Part shown: one piece after another, positions 8,981 to 17,809 of the stretch
Position numbering within the stretch: the stretch's first letter is position 1
How the letters are laid out: the number at the start of each line of letters is the position of its first letter
NCBI GenBank assembly: GCA_934636245.1
Contig: CAKUAI010000001.1
Location: forward strand, 62,001 to 126,000
Direction of reading: 5' to 3'
Source: an uncultured Coriobacteriales bacterium
GTDB taxonomy: Bacteria > Actinomycetota > Coriobacteriia > Coriobacteriales > UMGS124
DNA: 64,000 bases
Notes under the pieces: generated by a model
Seen by the model: only the letters and a program-made list of their open reading frames with translations
What the model was told of the DNA's origin: nothing
Databases searched by the model: none
Program-made: the position numbers and the translations under genes

Positions 8981-9206
8981 TGAGTTGTTTCCGCAATATG
9001 GGGGTTCTCCAGCCGGGTTGCGAGGCGATTTGCCTGTGTGAGGCGAGGCTGGGCGGGCGCTTTGCCCTGGGCCATTCGTTCGCAACGGCAAAATGCCTGC
9101 TCAGGGACTTGTGTTTTCGGGGCTCGCCTAGCGGCTTCGGGAGACGGATCGCAGGTGCCCGATTCCAGCGGCTGGAGAACCCCGGTTTTGCGGAAGTATC
9201 GGCGAC
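8981..9206. repeat. Inverted-repeat (MITE-like) element, type 2, copy A
   Basis: About 225 bases with terminal inverted repeats. The left end reads TTCCGCAATATGGGGGTTCT then CCAGCCG. The right end is its imperfect complement (CGGCTGGAGAACCCCGG then TTTTGCGGAA). The interior is about 85% identical by eye to copy B at 10351-10578, in the same orientation. The two copies bracket the gene at 9266-10333. No transposase is inside. The right outer end shares GATACT..CCGCAAAA..GGGGTTC with the element at 4802-5020. Confidence 0.75.
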
Positions 9207-9265
9207 TTTTTCTACTTTGCCGTATCATCTTGGCGGGTGCCTGCGGCCGTGATAGGCTCCGCACC

Positions 9266-10333
9266 ATGGATACTATTCTTTGTCTCGGGTCGGCCGAGGA
9301 GTATTGGCATATCGCGCGTGTTGTTGACGACCCTCAAACGAGGGCTGATCCTATCGCTCGCCAACGTTTGCTGGCGATTCCTTACTCGCGTACGACGTTG
9401 ATTGACAAGCAGGTTCCTTCATATGCCAGCCTCAGTGCCATTCAGCGGGGCTTTCAGAGATTCGATGCACTGGGATTGCCTGGCGGTGTACGGGAAATTC
9501 TGGGTTTGACATGCCCGGTGCATGTGCTTGCGGCACCTGGTGGTACATGCCGACGAGCAGCGGAAAGGGTGGTGCACCAAGTTCGCATGCCACTGCCCAC
9601 CGACTCCTTGGTGCGTATCGAAGATGGCCTCATGGTGAGCTCTCCCGAGCATCTGTACTTGCAGGCCGCTTCTCAACTTGATTCTCTTGAGCTGTCATGG
9701 TTTGCCAGTGAGTTGTGTTCTCTCTTTTCGATTCATCCGTCAAATGCAGGGGGCTTGCTGCCTGCTCGGCCGCTGACAACCTTGAAGAGACTCGAGAAGT
9801 ATCTCGATGGGGCCATCACAATCAATGCGTATGGCGCAAAGAAGGCACTTGCTGGCTTGCGTAACGCCGTTGAGGGAGCCGCCTCGAGGCGCGAGATCGC
9901 CTGTGCGATGCGCATGTTCTTTCCTAGGGCACAGGGTGGGCGAAGCATTCCAAAGCCGAAGCTCAACTTCGGTCTTTCAGTTGATAAGAGACTGGCCTCT
10001 GTGCACGGGTGGCAAAACTTGTCCGTGGATATTGCCTGGCCCGAGGCACGGCTTGCCATGGAGTATGACAGCGATACCTATCATCTCGATCCACGCCGTC
10101 GAGCTCGCGACAACGACAAACGAGCGGTTCTCGAACAGATGGGTTGGCGTGTCGTTCCGTTTTCTACCAAGCAGTTCGATTCTCTTGCCATGTCTGACGA
10201 CGCATTCCAGCGGATTGGTGCAGTCCTTGGGGTGCGAAACCGTGCGGGAGAGTCGCGCTATGATTGGCAGTCTCGCAGGAGCGAATTGACGCTGCGACTT
10301 TGGCGTCTGTGCGAGCAAGGTGTTCGGCTCTAG
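9266..10333 (+). CDS. Hypothetical protein with C-terminal DUF559/Vsr-type nuclease-like domain
   Basis: 355 residues. The N-terminal ~230 residues resemble AbiEi-like or transcriptional-regulator-like proteins common in Coriobacteriia, but no exact family can be assigned. The C-terminal ~100 residues look like a PD-(D/E)XK endonuclease-like domain of the Vsr/DUF559 kind: DIAWPEARLAMEYDSD, a basic segment (RRRARDNDKR), then LEQMGWRVVPFST. The ATG at 9266 is preferred over an upstream in-frame GTG, because the longer version would run through the inverted-repeat element. The gene is bracketed by two copies of that element, which suggests it travels with them. Confidence 0.65.
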   Translation: MDTILCLGSAEEYWHIARVVDDPQTRADPIARQRLLAIPYSRTTLIDKQVPSYASLSAIQRGFQRFDALGLPGGVREILGLTCPVHVLAAPGGTCRRAAERVVHQVRMPLPTDSLVRIEDGLMVSSPEHLYLQAASQLDSLELSWFASELCSLFSIHPSNAGGLLPARPLTTLKRLEKYLDGAITINAYGAKKALAGLRNAVEGAASRREIACAMRMFFPRAQGGRSIPKPKLNFGLSVDKRLASVHGWQNLSVDIAWPEARLAMEYDSDTYHLDPRRRARDNDKRAVLEQMGWRVVPFSTKQFDSLAMSDDAFQRIGAVLGVRNRAGESRYDWQSRRSELTLRLWRLCEQGVRL

Positions 10334-10350
10334 GTCGAGTGAAAAACAAC

Positions 10351-10578
10351 GGAGTTGTTTCCGCAATATGGGGGTTCTCCAGCCGGAATTTGAGGCGATG
10401 TGCCTGCTTGAGGCGAGGCCGGGCGGACGCTTTGCGCCAGGCCATTCGTTCGCAACAGCAAAATGCCTGCTCAGAGGCTTGCGTTTTCGGAGTCTGCCTA
10501 GCTGGCTCGAAAGACGGATTGAAATCACCTGATTCCAGCGGCTGGAGAACCCCGGTTTTGCGGAAGTAATGGCTGGTT
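10351..10578. repeat. Inverted-repeat (MITE-like) element, type 2, copy B
   Basis: Second copy of the element at 8981-9206. It begins 18 bases after the stop of the DUF559-type gene and has the same terminal inverted repeats (CCGCAATATGGGGGTTCTCC left, GGAGAACCCCGGTTTTGCGG right). Differences from copy A are scattered substitutions and small indels, so the duplication is not very recent. Confidence 0.75.
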
Positions 10579-10918
10579 TTATCTCTCATGCCTTGCCAAG
10601 GCGGTGTTTTTCATGCTGGATGGCCGAAAGTTCAGGCGTGGGAGCCAAACAGGTGCTATAGGCGGTGAGTTTGCTTGTGCAAAAGGCGAGGCGACTCTAC
10701 CGGCACCATCAGGGAGACAATGATTAAGCTCGATTGGCCTTATCGAACACGTTTTCTGCCTGCGGCGCTGCAATGGTGAAGTGCCGTGCGACCCAATTGT
10801 TCATTGGTTTCTTTGGATGAGCGACGCGGGCTGTCCCACTCAATGCGCTCTTCACGAATAGCGCGGCCCCCAGACGTTTGCCCAGGAGCCGCGCTGTGTG
10901 CCGCCGATTTGGTTGGGA
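10579..10918. other. Intergenic region without a supportable gene
   Basis: About 340 bases between the repeat element and the 3' end of the minus-strand flavoprotein gene. No hairpin terminator or coding signal was identified with confidence. Confidence 0.35.
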
Positions 10919-12439
10919 CTAGCGGGTTGCAGCCTGTTCGCCGGCGATGCGGCCGAAAATCACGCAGTCGGCAACCGACGTACCAGATGCCGGGTACTCA
11001 CCGTAGATGCCGCTCGAAGTGCGCCCGGCTGCATACAGGCCCGGGATGGGGCTGCCGTCGACACTGAGGACCTCGGCGTTTGCATTGATCTTGAGGCCGC
11101 CGAGCGTGTGGTAGTTGCCCATGCGGGCCGAGCTGGCATCGTAGGCATAGAACGGGCCGGTTTTCACAGGGAGCAGGTAATCAAGAGGCTTGCCAAAGTC
11201 GCTGTCCTCACCGCGCTCGCACAGCGAGTTGTACCGTTCGACGCTGGCAAGAGAGGCGTCCTGAGGCAGGCCGATTTGCTCAATCAGTCCCTCGATGGTG
11301 TCGTCTTGGAAGTCCGGCTCAATCATCATGCCGTAGTAGGTGGGCTCGACCGTCTTTGCCGACTCGCTGTCGAGGATGATATAGCACTTGTCGGAGGAGT
11401 TCTGCGCCACGGCGCGGCCAATCCAGGCACCGTACCAGTCTTCGGCGGCAAAGCGCAGGCCGCGCTTGCTCAGCATCAGACCCGTGGCAAGGCCGCCGTA
11501 GATGTACATGAACTGGGAAATGTTGAGCCTGCTGATTGAACGAAGCTGAGCCCCGGCAGCCAGGCCCATGAGGATGCCGTCGCCGCGGTCGGAAGGAACG
11601 CCGGTCTTGCCGATGCAAAGGAGCGCCTCGGGGGCATAGTCTGCCAGCATGTCCTCGTTGTAGGTGAAGGCGCCTGCGGCGAGTACGACTCCCTTGGTTG
11701 CATGGATGCGGACCTGCTCGCCTTCGGCATCCTGGGCAATCACGCCCACAACGGCGCCCTCGTCGTCCTTGACGAGGTTCGTGGCGCGCATGCCGTAAAC
11801 GATTTCGCCCAGCTCGGAGGATTCAACATGATGTGCGAGCGCGTCGACGATGGCCGCACCGCCGCCGTTGGGCGTGTGGCCGCGCGGAGCAGGTTCGGCG
11901 ACGGCGGCGTATTCGGGAGCGCATTCGTTGCCCGAGTACGTGAGGACGCCGCCTTCAGGAGCAACGACATAGTGCTTGTCGAGGAACGCCTTGCCGTCGA
12001 AGGTCACGCCCATATCGAGCAGCCAGGAGTAGGTGTCCAGCGATCGATCGCAGAAAACCTTGAGAAGCTCTTGGTTGGCGCTGGGGCCCATTGCAGCGTT
12101 GAGGTAGGCGTACATGTTTTCCGGCGTGTCCTCCACGCCTGCGTCAATCTGCGTCTGGGTTCCACCGCCGAGGTAGATGAGACCGCCGCAGATGGCGGTG
12201 CTGCCGCCACCCTGCTCCTCGCTCTCAAGCACAAGCACCTTGGCGCCGCCGTCGACGGCTGCAGCTGCAGCTGCTGCACCTGCGCCTCCCAGTCCGACGA
12301 CAACGACGTCGGCCTCCTTGTCCCACGAGGTCTCGTCGGCAAAGGCCACTCCGGCGCTGGCAACGGTCAGCAGCGCGCTTCCCACAGCGGCCGTGCTTAG
12401 CAGGTTCCTGCGGGTGATACCGAGCTTGTTTGTAGACAT
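10919..12439 (-). CDS. Tat-exported FAD-dependent reductase (fumarate-reductase flavoprotein-like)
   Basis: 506 residues. A twin-arginine signal (TRRNLL, residues 9-14) ends near VAFA. It is followed by the FAD dinucleotide-binding motif VVVGLGGAGAAAAAAAV and, at the C-terminus, by the family pattern GLYAAGRTSSGIYGEYPASG and ADCVIFGRIAGEQAA. It belongs to the fumarate reductase / 3-ketosteroid dehydrogenase flavoprotein group. Such exported enzymes in this class usually reduce small organic acceptors; the substrate is unknown. There is no covalent haem or FMN-binding domain, so electrons must come from a separate donor. The ATG at 12439 is chosen over one 24 codons upstream because AGGAGA precedes it by 4-5 bases and the Tat signal then starts properly. 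It is divergent from the putative regulator at 12688. Confidence 0.88.
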   Translation of the reverse strand: MSTNKLGITRRNLLSTAAVGSALLTVASAGVAFADETSWDKEADVVVVGLGGAGAAAAAAAVDGGAKVLVLESEEQGGGSTAICGGLIYLGGGTQTQIDAGVEDTPENMYAYLNAAMGPSANQELLKVFCDRSLDTYSWLLDMGVTFDGKAFLDKHYVVAPEGGVLTYSGNECAPEYAAVAEPAPRGHTPNGGGAAIVDALAHHVESSELGEIVYGMRATNLVKDDEGAVVGVIAQDAEGEQVRIHATKGVVLAAGAFTYNEDMLADYAPEALLCIGKTGVPSDRGDGILMGLAAGAQLRSISRLNISQFMYIYGGLATGLMLSKRGLRFAAEDWYGAWIGRAVAQNSSDKCYIILDSESAKTVEPTYYGMMIEPDFQDDTIEGLIEQIGLPQDASLASVERYNSLCERGEDSDFGKPLDYLLPVKTGPFYAYDASSARMGNYHTLGGLKINANAEVLSVDGSPIPGLYAAGRTSSGIYGEYPASGTSVADCVIFGRIAGEQAATR

Positions 12440-12528
12440 GTGTATCTCCTTTCGCGTGCACCTGTCCCTTAGCAGATGACGATTTGTATTATTCGGGGCC
12501 GTGAATAACAAAGCAATATCGCAGTTTC

Positions 12529-12569
12529 TGATAGTTAATCAAGCGGTCCATTTGAATGACTGACTATCA
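12529..12569. promoter_or_regulatory. Inverted repeat TGATAGT / ACTATCA in divergent promoter region
   Basis: Seven-base arms at 12529-12535 and 12563-12569, with related GATA-type hexamers nearby. It lies between the flavoprotein start (12439, minus) and the regulator start (12688, plus), so it is a plausible operator for that regulator. Confidence 0.35.
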
Positions 12570-12687
12570 AAATGCCAGGTAGTTGGTGATATAGTAGGGG
12601 AGGTTTCGAAATGGCTCACAGAAAGCAAACAGGTATCAGAAATTGATAGATATCTGCTGCTTGCATCGTTGCTGAAAGGGGCGGTCC

Positions 12688-13995
12688 ATGGAAGAGAGCG
12701 ATAGGTCGTTCGTTTGCGCCATGAACGATTTTGCCAAGAACGACTCTTTTGCAGCGCTCATGCGCCTTTTGATGGAGAGGCCCATGCTGTATCGCGATTT
12801 CGAGCTGCTCTCCATGCCATGCGGCGCCGATCCCGCTCAGATGTGGGACCTTCTTTCCACGCTGCGCAAGCACATGGGCGTGCGTGTTCCCTATGCCGAT
12901 GGGCGAGGTAGAATGGGCTGGTACTCCATTACGGCCGAGCTGCGGGAGATGTGCGCGAAGATTGACGCCCTGTGCGGCGTTGGGTCTTGGCTTGCCAGGG
13001 CCATGGAAGAGCGCAACCCGTTTTTCTTGCTGCTTGAGGAAGTCACCGGAGAGCTCATCGCGGCCATGAAGCGCGATGGCTTGGACGCGTCATATGAGAC
13101 GTTGCGCTCTGTGGTCTGCGGCCAGGCTGAGGCATCCGGCACGACCATAGGCAGGCTTGCTGCCAATATGCTCGATGTTTTGCACGACAGAAACACCTAT
13201 GCCGCGCAGCGCATCGACGAGGCGATGGTTATTGAAATACGCAGGCGTATAGGGGAGGGCCTCGACGACCTTCCTAAAACGCGTCCGTTGCCGCAGCCGG
13301 GGGCTCCATTTGCAGCCGTTGACGTAACGCGGGCAGACAGTCTCGCCAAAATCGCCTCCATAGCCGAGGGCGTTGATTGCGACCCGTATGAGCACCCTCT
13401 TGTCATGATGCTGGGCATTGACGGCCTGTTTGCAACGTGCTTGCCGTTTTCGCACCTCAACAATTGCACGTCCATGATTGTGACGTGCATCTATCTCATA
13501 CAAAGAGGCTTGCCCGTGCTGAGCCTGGCTCCCATCCGCCGCACAATTGACGAATGGCGACGAGGGCTTCGCGTGCCCGATTCAACACGGGCGACACTTG
13601 GGGAATCCGTGCGCGAGGTGGATGGCAGCTTCGATTTTACCGTGCACATTTCTGCATCGGTTGAGATGGTGTACGGGGTCTTGCAAACGACTGCCGAGCG
13701 TGTCCTCGATGTGATCGAGAAGGAGGGCAGCTTGTTTGAGGCCCTTGAGAAGGAACCGCTCGTCAACCATCGTCAGCGTGCCATCATTTTGCAGAGCATG
13801 CGCGATGTGACGTCGACCTTTCGGATTGCGTCGCATCAGCGTGCAACCCATGTGGCATACGCTACGGCGCGTGCCGACCTGGTTGGGCTTACCGAGATGG
13901 GCCTGTTCGATTGCATGCCAGAGGGGCGTGCGTATGTGTTCGTCCCGCGTCCCGATATCGCGCAGTGCGTTCGCAGACGTTGGTTGAAGGAATAG
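12688..13995 (+). CDS. Putative regulator with degenerate Fic-like domain
   Basis: 435 soluble residues. The first ~90 look like a winged-helix DNA-binding unit. The middle (about residues 236-275) resembles a Fic core: HPLVMMLGIDGLFATCLPFS is followed by HLNN and a hydrophobic helix ending GLPVL. The expected HPFxDGNGR loop is missing: no catalytic histidine or phosphate-binding GNGR is seen, so AMP-transferase activity is unlikely. The gene is divergent from the flavoprotein at 10919-12439 and may control it. The C-terminal ~120 residues may be a second winged helix. The start follows GAAAGGGG. The family call is tentative. Confidence 0.5.
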   Translation: MEESDRSFVCAMNDFAKNDSFAALMRLLMERPMLYRDFELLSMPCGADPAQMWDLLSTLRKHMGVRVPYADGRGRMGWYSITAELREMCAKIDALCGVGSWLARAMEERNPFFLLLEEVTGELIAAMKRDGLDASYETLRSVVCGQAEASGTTIGRLAANMLDVLHDRNTYAAQRIDEAMVIEIRRRIGEGLDDLPKTRPLPQPGAPFAAVDVTRADSLAKIASIAEGVDCDPYEHPLVMMLGIDGLFATCLPFSHLNNCTSMIVTCIYLIQRGLPVLSLAPIRRTIDEWRRGLRVPDSTRATLGESVREVDGSFDFTVHISASVEMVYGVLQTTAERVLDVIEKEGSLFEALEKEPLVNHRQRAIILQSMRDVTSTFRIASHQRATHVAYATARADLVGLTEMGLFDCMPEGRAYVFVPRPDIAQCVRRRWLKE

Positions 13996-14010
13996 GGTTT
14001 TGGCGCCTGC

Positions 14011-15648
14011 TTACCGCTGGCTTTCGAACAGGGCGATAATCTCGGCGCGGTTGTGGGTGTCGCACTTGCGGTAGATGTTGCGCAGGTGCGTCTTGACGGT
14101 GGATTCGCTGATAAAGAGCGTGTTTTGGATGTGCTTGAGCCCGTGACCCGTCACCCAGAGGGTGAAGACGTCGGTCTCGCGCTCGGAGAGCCCGTAGTGG
14201 GAGGCGAACTCGGTGATGGCGTCTTTGGTCGAGGGGGGCTCGGAAGGCTCGGACTCAGGTGAACCCTTACGGTTGGAAGTTTGCTGGTCGGCGCCGATGG
14301 GAGGGTTCATCTTGCTAACGACGACAGGGCTGCTCTCGGGCGCGGCAGAACCGGCTGCGTCATTCATGCGAGAACCGGCCTGATGACCGGCGAAAAGACC
14401 GCCGGGGTGGTTCTTGCGCGAGATTTCTTGCAGGCCGGCGATGTTCTCGAAACCCGCACGCATGCCTTCTTGGATGGAGACGCAAGCACCAGCACCTTGT
14501 GTGTCAGTGAGGCCTCCCTCATCGGTCTCATCTAGGTCGATCACGAAGAGGCCGTCGCCGAAGGCAAAGCCCACGGCCACGAGGACAAGCAGCATGACCA
14601 GCGCGAACAAGAATGAGGTGTCGCCCACGACGTAAGCCACGTTGTGGCCCAAGACGTTGCCCGCGCACTCGGCCAACCAGCCGCAGGCAAACACGGCGTG
14701 CGGGGCCACGGGGGTCTTCTTTGCTGCCAAGGCGAGTACCGACCACAGGAGCACGTCGGCCGTGATGTAGAGGAAGAACACGAGTGACAGGTTCGTGGTG
14801 CCGGCATATACCAGCAAAAATGCGATACCTGCTACGGCGATGAGCAGCAGCTTGAAGAGCGTCGAGGCGTCGAGCCTGCGCGGGCATGCCCGGGCAATGA
14901 AGATGAAGACAAGCATGAGGAATGCTGGAATCCCCAGGTAGACAGGCGACAGTTCAACTGTGACGCCGAGTCCTGGGGCAAGCGTCCCCATGGCTCCGAT
15001 GACAAAGAACGAAAGGGCGATGCCCAAAAGCGTCTTCCACGATACCGCCTGTGAAAGAACGGCGCTCAGCGTTGCCTTACTGTTTTGCGTGGTGTCGCTC
15101 GTTTCAGTGGGCCTGGGAAGCAGCGTAAACGAGGCAATCGGGAGCGCCGATATGGTGATGCTCGCCGCCTCAACGGGCAGTGAAAGAATGACGAAGACAC
15201 CAATGGCGGAGAGCAGGAACGAGCATCCGCCCAGCACAATGATGGTGCGCGACCCAAGGCGGGAGAACGCCTCGAACCAGGTGAGAAGCAGCAGAATCGC
15301 GAAGAAGCCAGAAAGTGCCAGGCCGACGTCGTGAACGGGAGCGATGCCTGCGAGCTCCGGAAGGGTGCACATCAGAGTGCCGACCGCCATGCCCGTGGCA
15401 TACAACGATGAGGTGCCGCTGCGACCGTTGAAGAGCGATCCCTTCGAATGGAGGAACAGCGTGCTCAGGCATGCGACGACGCCGGAGAGCATCGAGATGG
15501 TGACGAGCGCCGGCGAGGGGGCGCTCGAGAAGGCCGCCGAGAACAAAAGAACGGTTGCCCACGTGCTCGTGAGCGAGTAGCCCAGCGCCCATGGCAGGTG
15601 ATGCATTGAGTTTGCAAGCGTGGCGCGCCCTTGTCCTTGTCCGTTCAT
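14011..15648 (-). CDS. Membrane-bound LuxR-family regulator
   Basis: 545 residues. The N-terminal ~385 form about twelve hydrophobic helices, laid out like an MFS-type domain. A hydrophilic linker (about 390-470) leads to a C-terminal LuxR helix-turn-helix with ASHYGLSERETDVFTLWVTG, then LFISESTVKTHLRNIYRK. This architecture, a membrane sensor fused to LuxR, is typical of Coriobacteriia and usually sits beside a reductase gene. It is divergent from the flavoprotein at 15943, its likely target. The start at 15648 gives a short N-terminus before the first helix. The ribosome site (AAGGGGC) is weak and further upstream than usual, so a different start is possible. Confidence 0.82.
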   Translation of the reverse strand: MNGQGQGRATLANSMHHLPWALGYSLTSTWATVLLFSAAFSSAPSPALVTISMLSGVVACLSTLFLHSKGSLFNGRSGTSSLYATGMAVGTLMCTLPELAGIAPVHDVGLALSGFFAILLLLTWFEAFSRLGSRTIIVLGGCSFLLSAIGVFVILSLPVEAASITISALPIASFTLLPRPTETSDTTQNSKATLSAVLSQAVSWKTLLGIALSFFVIGAMGTLAPGLGVTVELSPVYLGIPAFLMLVFIFIARACPRRLDASTLFKLLLIAVAGIAFLLVYAGTTNLSLVFFLYITADVLLWSVLALAAKKTPVAPHAVFACGWLAECAGNVLGHNVAYVVGDTSFLFALVMLLVLVAVGFAFGDGLFVIDLDETDEGGLTDTQGAGACVSIQEGMRAGFENIAGLQEISRKNHPGGLFAGHQAGSRMNDAAGSAAPESSPVVVSKMNPPIGADQQTSNRKGSPESEPSEPPSTKDAITEFASHYGLSERETDVFTLWVTGHGLKHIQNTLFISESTVKTHLRNIYRKCDTHNRAEIIALFESQR

Positions 15649-15942
15649 GATGAAAAACAAGCCCCTTACCCGTCGGTTCGCGGCCCCATTATGGCATACG
15701 CGGTTGGGGGCCATGGATGAGATTGTTGTAGGGACATTGTTTGAATTGAAACTATGGGTGAGGTAGATACCTGGTGTTTTGTATGAGATGTCAAAGCGGG
15801 CGATGCTCATCTCAACCCTTGCGGGCGATGCCTGCGAGGCCGTTCGACCGTGGCGGTCGGTGACGCGGGGAGGGGCTTGGCACACACTGGAGTCAATCCA
15901 CGCGGTCCACAGGGGGCCGCCTTTAAGGAAAGGTTGCATGCC

Positions 15943-17697
15943 ATGTCCTTTGATTCCAAGCCGTTCTCTCGTCGTGGTTTCGTTGCTGGTGCCGCCGCTC
16001 TGAGCGCCGGTGCCGCCGTCGCTTCCACGGCCGTTGCCGCTGAGAACACCCCCGCCGCATCCTCCATGGGCTACGACGGCACGGGCGCCATGCCCTGGCT
16101 TGGCGAGGCTCCCGTCATCGACGAGGCCGACGTTGAGGAGACCATCGACGCCGACGTGCTCGTCATCGGCTTGGGCGCAGCAGGCGTGCCTGCCCTGCGT
16201 GCCGCCGTTGAGGCCGGCGCCAAGGTTGTCGCCTTCGAGGCATGCGCCAACTTTAACAGCGTTGCCAGCGATATGGCCATCCTGGGCGGCGAGACCCAGT
16301 CCAAGTGGGGCCGCGGCGAGGGTTATATCAGCCGCAAACTCATCATCTCCGAGCACATGAAGGAGTGCAGCCACCGCGGCAGCTACGACATCATCAACCG
16401 CTGGGCCGACGACTCCGGCGCGGCTCTCGACTGGTTTGTGAGCGCCAGCCCCAACCTGTACTTCGTGAAGGACGACGCTTACGAGGAGATTCCCGAAGAG
16501 GGCCAGGGCAACTACATGTACCCCTATTGCTACCCCGTGCCCGAGACCTACGACTGGACCAAGGAGGATATGCCCTGCTATCCCACGAGCGTGGGCTTCT
16601 CCAACCTGCACCAGATCATGGCCGACAACCTTCAGGTCGCCGTTGACGGCGGCGCTGACGTGCGTTTCAGCACCAAGGGCATCGAGTTGATCGCCAACGA
16701 GGACGGCTCCATCGCCGGTGCCTACGGCCAGGCTCACGGCAGCGACAAGTACATCAAGGTCAACTGCCCCGCTGTCATCCTCGCTACCGGTGACTACCTG
16801 GCCAACGAGGACATGATGAAGTTCTATGCCCCCCAGAGCGTTGAGGCTGGCATCCAGATTCTGAGCCTTGACCTCGATGAGGACGGCAACCTGACCAACG
16901 TGGGCGACGGCCACAAGATGGGTGCTTGGATCGGCGGCGCCATCGAGGCCTACCACGCTCCCGTCATCCACCACATGGGCGGCGGCGCTGGCCCCGACGG
17001 CCGCGGTGTCATCGGCAACAACGGCTACCTGTGGCTCAACCTGCGCGGCAAGCGTTTCATGAACGAGGACCTGCCTGGTCAGCAGCTCGAGAACCAGGTG
17101 GAGAACCAGCCTCAGCGCAAGGCCTACCAGATCTTCGACGCCGCCTGGCCCGAGCAGCTTGCCTACTTCCCCATGGCTCACGGCGTTGCCTGCATCTACC
17201 GCGACGAGCCCCTGCCCAGCTACACCGCTTCTGGCCTGAAGATCAACGTCCGTACTCCCGAGGACATCGAGTCTGCTGTTGAGGACGGCCGTTGCCTCAA
17301 GGCCGACACGATCGAGGAGCTGCTCGAGATGATTCCCGACATGGACGTCGAGGCTGCCAAGGCTTCCATCGAGCGCTACAACGAGCTGTGCAAGAACGGC
17401 GAGGACACCGACTACTGCAAAGCCTCCCAGCGCCTGTTCGCCCTTGAGAACCCGCCGTTCTACGCTGCCGAGTGCGGCACGGCTCTCTCCCTGGGCAACC
17501 TGGGCGGCTTCGAGTCCGACGGTGACTGCCACGTGTACAACACCGACCGCGAGCTGATTCCGGGCCTGTACGTGTGCGGCGCTCCCCAGGGCGGCCGTTT
17601 CAACGTGCAGTACCCCATCAGCCTCAAGGGCCTGTCCTGCGGCATGTGCATGGTCTTCGGCAAGATTGCCGGCGAGAACGCTGCCAAGCTGGCCTAA
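15943..17697 (+). CDS. Tat-exported FAD-dependent reductase (fumarate-reductase flavoprotein-like)
   Basis: 584 residues. The Tat signal is SRRGFV (residues 9-14) with cleavage near VAA/ENT. The FAD motif VLVIGLGAAGVPALRAAVEA lies at about residues 68-87. The C-terminal flavin-binding region reads LIPGLYVCGAPQGGRF and later CMVFGKIAGENAA. It is the same broad family as the genes at 10919 and 61964 but clearly a different paralogue, so its substrate is likely different. The start is fixed by AAGGAAAGG about 10 bases before the ATG at 15943. The longer open frame upstream lacks a signal peptide start. It is regulated, by inference, by the divergent membrane LuxR. Confidence 0.88.
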   Translation: MSFDSKPFSRRGFVAGAAALSAGAAVASTAVAAENTPAASSMGYDGTGAMPWLGEAPVIDEADVEETIDADVLVIGLGAAGVPALRAAVEAGAKVVAFEACANFNSVASDMAILGGETQSKWGRGEGYISRKLIISEHMKECSHRGSYDIINRWADDSGAALDWFVSASPNLYFVKDDAYEEIPEEGQGNYMYPYCYPVPETYDWTKEDMPCYPTSVGFSNLHQIMADNLQVAVDGGADVRFSTKGIELIANEDGSIAGAYGQAHGSDKYIKVNCPAVILATGDYLANEDMMKFYAPQSVEAGIQILSLDLDEDGNLTNVGDGHKMGAWIGGAIEAYHAPVIHHMGGGAGPDGRGVIGNNGYLWLNLRGKRFMNEDLPGQQLENQVENQPQRKAYQIFDAAWPEQLAYFPMAHGVACIYRDEPLPSYTASGLKINVRTPEDIESAVEDGRCLKADTIEELLEMIPDMDVEAAKASIERYNELCKNGEDTDYCKASQRLFALENPPFYAAECGTALSLGNLGGFESDGDCHVYNTDRELIPGLYVCGAPQGGRFNVQYPISLKGLSCGMCMVFGKIAGENAAKLA

Positions 17698-17733
17698 CGA
17701 GCAAGCATGTAAGACAGGTGTCACGAACGAGGA

Positions 17734-17775
17734 CGGCCTGCCCGTGCGAAGTCAACCGCGCGGGCAGGCCGCTTT
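17734..17775 (+). terminator. Rho-independent terminator after flavoprotein gene
   Basis: The arms CGGCCTGCCCG and CGGGCAGGCCG pair perfectly and are followed by CTTTG. A nearly identical hairpin with the same loop (GCGAAGTCAACC) follows the broken flavoprotein gene at 33051-33092. Confidence 0.7.
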
Positions 17776-17809
17776 GTGGTGCTTATGCGCGCACGCGCAT
17801 GTGCAGATT

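Noticed and set aside
15649..17724. Upstream extension of the membrane LuxR frame through the flavoprotein gene
   Set aside because: The extension is antisense to 15943-17697, which has a complete signal peptide, FAD motif and ribosome site.
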